From contig OY992832.1 of assembly GCA_963921425.1 (NCBI GenBank), positions 26,067,489 through 26,131,488 on the forward strand: a stretch of 64,000 nucleotides of DNA, in the 5' to 3' direction. The notes beneath the pieces were generated by a model that saw nothing but the letters and a program-made list of their open reading frames with translations, had not been told where the DNA came from and made no database searches. Position numbers and translations under genes: made by a program. Shown piece after piece: positions 60,662 through 64,000 of the stretch. This DNA comes from Dryas octopetala. Taxonomy: Eukaryota > Streptophyta > Magnoliopsida > Rosales > Rosaceae. How positions within the stretch are numbered: position 1 is the first letter of the stretch; each line of letters opens with the position of its first letter.

Positions 60662-60713
60662 CGCTCGGCACTTGAAATCCATGAAAAAAAAGTGCAGGCG
60701 TCCTCTCTAGAGA

Positions 60714-61290
60714 ATGATTGTATAAACTATAATAGGAAGTTTGGTTTACTCTATAATAGTTATTAAAACCATATATAAACTAACTAATATATATTATAAG
60801 TACGGGTTCGGTTAAAATTGAAAATTGTTAACCGAAAAATATAAAAAAATCAAACCAAACCGATTCGTATTTTTGCCCACCCCTACCACCTATCACCAAT
60901 CACCCTTTCCTACCCTCAACAATTAAGATTTTGTCCTTATTTTTTGTTACAAGAATTTTGTCCCTTTCAATGAAGAAAAACTTCTTCATTATCTGCTACC
61001 AGTTATATTACTTACCGAATATTAAAATCATTATAATCATATCATCAAAAGAATCGTGTTTGTCAATTTTTGAAAAGCAATTGAATATACAAGGGCAAAG
61101 CTATGCTACTACTCACAATCACAACTACCAAATTCATTGAGCAATCAACAGACTGCAAGGAATAGGTTTATGCTTACTTGCTGGACTCTAAACAGTAAAA
61201 TTTAGACTCGTTTAGTAATTGTCGCAATTTGTTTGATTGATTATCAAGACTGGACACGGTTCGATTAACGTAACAGTATGCATATAAGTG
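60714..61290. other. AT-rich spacer, no gene; one hAT-like right end
   Basis: TGCCCACCCCTA at 60874-60885 is an exact match to the right terminus of the hAT at 20323, preceded by GGTTCGGTTAAAATTG-type sequence. Its left partner was not found. The last eight bases (TATAAGTG) are the target duplication of the next element. Confidence 0.5.
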
Positions 61291-62306
61291 TAGGTGTTCA
61301 CAAACCTATCCGAAAAACCGACTAATCGAACCGAACCGATCCAAACCAAACGAAGTTATTGGTTTTTATTTTGGTTTTTTGAACAATATGGTTAAAAAAC
61401 CGGCCAAACCAAACCACAGTTAACTGGTTTGGTATTGGTTTGTGATTTCCATTTCTCTAGTTATAACCGAATCGAACCGCAATAAGCCTTGAAGCAAAAA
61501 AGCCTAGTTAATTTTCCTTCCTCAAGAATCAAACTTGGGACAAGCCATTTAACTTCATCCTCTATTTCTATTGGACCATTGATGATTTGTGTAATAACCA
61601 TACACAACAAATATATTTATTATAATTCTGACTTATCTATTTAATATAATTAAATATCTACAAAACCCTATCATATATTTATTCTTTATTTTGTTTAGTA
61701 TAATTAAAGTTTATATAGTTTATAATATTAATACCATATAGTTTATAACTTTATATAGTTTATATAGTTTATATAGTTTATACTTTATACTTTATAGGAT
61801 ATAGGGTATAAGGTTTAGGGTTTAGGGTATAGAATATAGAATAGACTAGTAATGGGTATAGAGTATACTAATACTAGTATAGGTTATGGGTATAGAATAT
61901 ACTAGTATAGGTAATGGGTATAGAGTATAATAGTATAGGGCTTAGGGTATTTTTAATGAACTTTTATATGAAATCTATTATATAACTTGTAAAACATATA
62001 GGTTTATATATGAAACACTAGTTTTATAATTTGTAGCCAAATTAGGCCTACAAAATGGGCCTTTACCTAGCCAAAATAGGTCTGCAAAAGGGGACTACGT
62101 ACTTTATATAAAAAATCTGAAAGTTGGGCCCAATGTTTTAGGCCCGATTATTATCCGACTAACCAAACAAAACCAAACCAAATCTTTGGTTAACCAATAT
62201 TGTGGTTCAGCATGGTTATGGAAATGACCATTTTGAGCTTTGTGGTTTGGATATGGATATTGGGTTTTGGGTTTTGGTTCAGATAACCAAATCGTGTGCA
62301 CCCTTA
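61291..62306. mobile_element. Non-autonomous hAT element, 1.0 kb
   Basis: A perfect 8-bp target duplication TATAAGTG (61283-61290 and 62307-62314) flanks ends TAGGTGTTCACA and TGTGCACCCTTA, imperfect inverted repeats (9 of 12). Both subterminal zones carry AACCGAACC/GGTTTGGTT repeats, common in plant hAT-type MITEs. The interior is AT-rich with TATAGTTTATA repeats and no transposase. Confidence 0.85.
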
Positions 62307-63082
62307 TATAAGTGTAACCAAACTGCAAGGCTCAGTATTAAAAATTATGAAACTGTAACCGAATCGGCTAGTTTCCAAACCTTAAGGTTCGGTTAATCAA
62401 TGTTTTAGTTTTGTTCAGTTATGTGGTTTGGGATAAGCATATTCTTTTCAGGCTCAAATTTGGAGATTTTCTTAAATTTTGAAAAAAAAAAAAAACCATA
62501 ACATTGTTACAAAGGCCCAAGTTTTATAGGTTTCATAAATACAAACAAACCTAATAACATTTATAGTCCAATTTTAATATCACCTAATAACATTTATAGC
62601 CCAATTTTAACATCACCTAATTAATAGAGAAATTTTATTCAATAACCCTTTTAAATACCCCTTAAACTTTTTTGACCCCCAAGCCCCAAAACTAACAATA
62701 ATGACCCTTTTATATTTTTTAAGACCAAACTACCCCTTTATATATGAAAATATTGCCAGAGTCCACCAAAAATTCGACCCAAAATTTCATTTGCTGTAGC
62801 CAAACCCTCCTCCACTTTCTTCTTGGCACAGTCATGGAGAGCGACCTCCCTCACCGGCCAACAACCCATTATCTCTCTCTATCTCTCTCCCCTTTTCTCC
62901 CAACCCAAATTTGAAAAAAAATTAAAATAAAATTCTAAAACCCAGATCTGGGTGTTTTCTCTAAATGGGTTGGGAGAGAAGGGGAGAGAGACAGAGACAA
63001 AGACAAAGACAAAGACAGAGAAAGATAGGCATAGATGAGAGGCCGGTGGGGGAGGGGGAGGTGGAGGATGGTGGTGGGCACC
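62307..63082. other. No gene; contains a long imperfect foldback
   Basis: AT-rich sequence leads into a CT-rich/GA-rich inverted repeat (see 62845-63056). A short frame beginning MESDLPHRPTTHYLSLS near 62834 is compositionally biased and not credible as a gene. Confidence 0.55.
62845..63056. repeat. Foldback (inverted repeat) with CT/GA arms
   Basis: Inner arms at 62882-62907 and 62966-62991 (CTCCCAACCCA pairing with TGGGTTGGGAG) match in 25 of 26 positions. Outer arms near 62845-62859 and 63042-63056 (TCACCGGCC/GGCCGGTG) pair again. The 12-base palindrome CCCAGATCTGGG lies between the inner arms. Confidence 0.75.
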
Positions 63083-63503
63083 TGTAACACCCCAAATTTT
63101 ATTGATTTTGGGTTATGAGTGTTACTAGGTTAATTGAAAATTAGTTGAAACTAATTATTACTTCTTTTTAAACACAAATGTGGATTTATTCCACATAGAC
63201 GAATTTATAGAATTTCAATTATTTAAATGCTTTATTTGAAATTATGTCACTTGCTTGAACCATATTTATTTTCATATATTTATGGTGATTTCGGAATTGA
63301 GGCAAATGCACACTTATGTTTGCCTAAATTAATTTAATTGCTTATACTTGGTTAAGTGTATGATAAACAAAACTTTGTTCATTCAATTGGTAATGTCGGA
63401 ATTCCAAGGGAATAATAAAGAATTGGTATGTTTCCATTTTATCCAAAAATTGCTTTAAGGCAATTATTTTAGGAAACATGATTTTAATTAATTATTTGGT
63501 TAC
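63083..63503. mobile_element. Start of a further LTR-like unit
   Basis: TGTAACACCCCAAATTTTAT is a typical start of long plant LTRs and follows a GA-rich stretch. It is broken after about 420 bases by the next family A unit, and the remainder is outside the window. Confidence 0.45.
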
Positions 63504-64000
63504 TGACAGGACCGCCCCCGGATTCCACCCTGAAACCCGGAGAGGTCCTGCGGGAATCCAAAATCAAGGAAAATCCTACCGAAAATTCGGCAGAACCTCC
63601 CCTGAAAATGGACTAACCCAGAAATTCCAAAACCTGTTTAAAAAGCACTTCTATACAGCAACCACCTCTACCGCAACCAAATAGGGTCTCAGACCCAACA
63701 ATCTCACAGAAATCCAACTTAAAATTTGCAGAGTAGTTATCAGAGCTGCTATTCTATTACAAGGAATTTTTACAAAAATTAAATGGCGCCTACAGGGTCC
63801 GACTAAGGAGATGATTGCAACTGCCTCGACGTGTTTTGCTCGACCTCCACCAAATCTACTACCTGGGGGACAATTCAAGACAAACAACAAAACGGTGAGA
63901 TAGGTTCAGTGAGTGGACAGTAAAATGGAGACGAAAATCAAAGATTAAATATCTTTTCAGAAAAACCCTTTTACACACGTGTAACTCTAAAACCTTAGAA
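63504..64000. mobile_element. LTR-like unit, family A copy 4 (right end outside window)
   Basis: Starts TGACAGGACCGCCCCC and matches 11053-11550 closely, including GGAATCCAAAATCAAGG, CCGAAAATTCGGCAGAACC and the CTACTACCTGGGGG segment. Only about the first 500 bases are in the window. Target duplication cannot be checked. Confidence 0.85.

Larger units (their letters stand above)
57866..60713. mobile_element. Terminal-inverted-repeat element, internally duplicated and carrying a family B unit
   Basis: TCTCTAAGGTGGACGCATCA (57866) pairs with the inverse of TGCAGGCGTCCTCTCTAGAG near 60693-60713. Similarity between the two ends continues for about 55 bases (..GAGCGCTTG). Between them are a 272-bp segment (57901-58172), a truncated LTR-like unit (58173-60389) and a second copy of the same 272 bp (60390-60661). 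Without the insert and the duplication the element would be a MITE of about 350 bp. No clear target duplication was found and the superfamily is uncertain. Confidence 0.5.

Noticed and set aside
54147-60885. One large hAT element from TGGGGTGGGCA (54147) to TGCCCACCCCTA (60885)
   Set aside because: The flanking 8-mers (GTGCCTAC and CCACCTAT) match at only four positions and the subterminal sequences differ, so these are probably ends of two separate elements.
1-64000. A new defence, biosynthetic or regulatory gene system
   Set aside because: Apart from ROMO1 and captured gene pieces, all recognisable coding sequence belongs to transposable elements. No gene cluster or conserved unknown protein was found.

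Overview
The window is a stretch of a flowering-plant nuclear genome, probably a eudicot; the species cannot be told. This rests on U2-type GT..AG introns in one short conserved gene, plant-type Ty1/copia, Ty3/gypsy, hAT and CACTA elements, an initiator-tRNA-Met primer site (TGGTATCAGAGC), and long LTR-like units that begin or end with TGTAACGMCCCGA. Nearly everything is transposable-element sequence. The only convincing host gene is ROMO1 (the ROMO1/MGR2 family of small mitochondrial inner-membrane proteins), present twice through a local tandem duplication.

Layout. 1-2574: LTR-like unit of family A, cut by the window edge. 3693-6425: related LTR-like unit of family B. 7631-22407: a nest in which a short gypsy-type element (target duplication GTTGG) carries a copia element (8700-20583, target duplication CTCAA). 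The copia in turn carries a family A unit (11053-13859, target duplication TTGGC) and a 4.1-kb hAT transposon (16241-20323, 8-bp target duplication). 22408-24821: older gypsy-like noncoding sequence with an internal tandem duplication, interrupted by an inverted family A unit (24822-28073, target duplication GAGAT). 28079-33618: LTR pieces of several families.

31534-53052 is a tandem segmental duplication. Unit 1 (31534-45245) contains ROMO1 copy 1. Unit 2 (from 45250) contains the intact ROMO1 copy 2 (48893-53052). The breakpoint cut copy 1 inside its last exon and joined it to LTR sequence, so copy 1 encodes a ROMO1 with a foreign tail. After the duplication, unit 1 alone received a non-LTR retroposon (40110-40797, 17-bp target duplication) upstream of ROMO1, and a CACTA-type element (33619-39434, right end lost) that carries fragments of a ubiquitin E2-variant gene and an aspartic-protease gene.

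54186-57150: minus-strand copia fossil with a 152-bp LTR. 57866-60713: terminal-inverted-repeat element that is internally duplicated and holds a truncated family B unit with a 51-bp x 10.5 tandem array. 61291-62306: non-autonomous hAT element with a perfect 8-bp target duplication. 63083-64000: one LTR start interrupted by another family A unit.

I see no CRISPR, operon, or candidate new defence or biosynthetic system. The items most worth following are the chimeric ROMO1, the datable insertions around it, the gene-carrying CACTA fragment, the LTR families with their shared core block and internal minisatellites, and the recombinant structure at 57866-60713.
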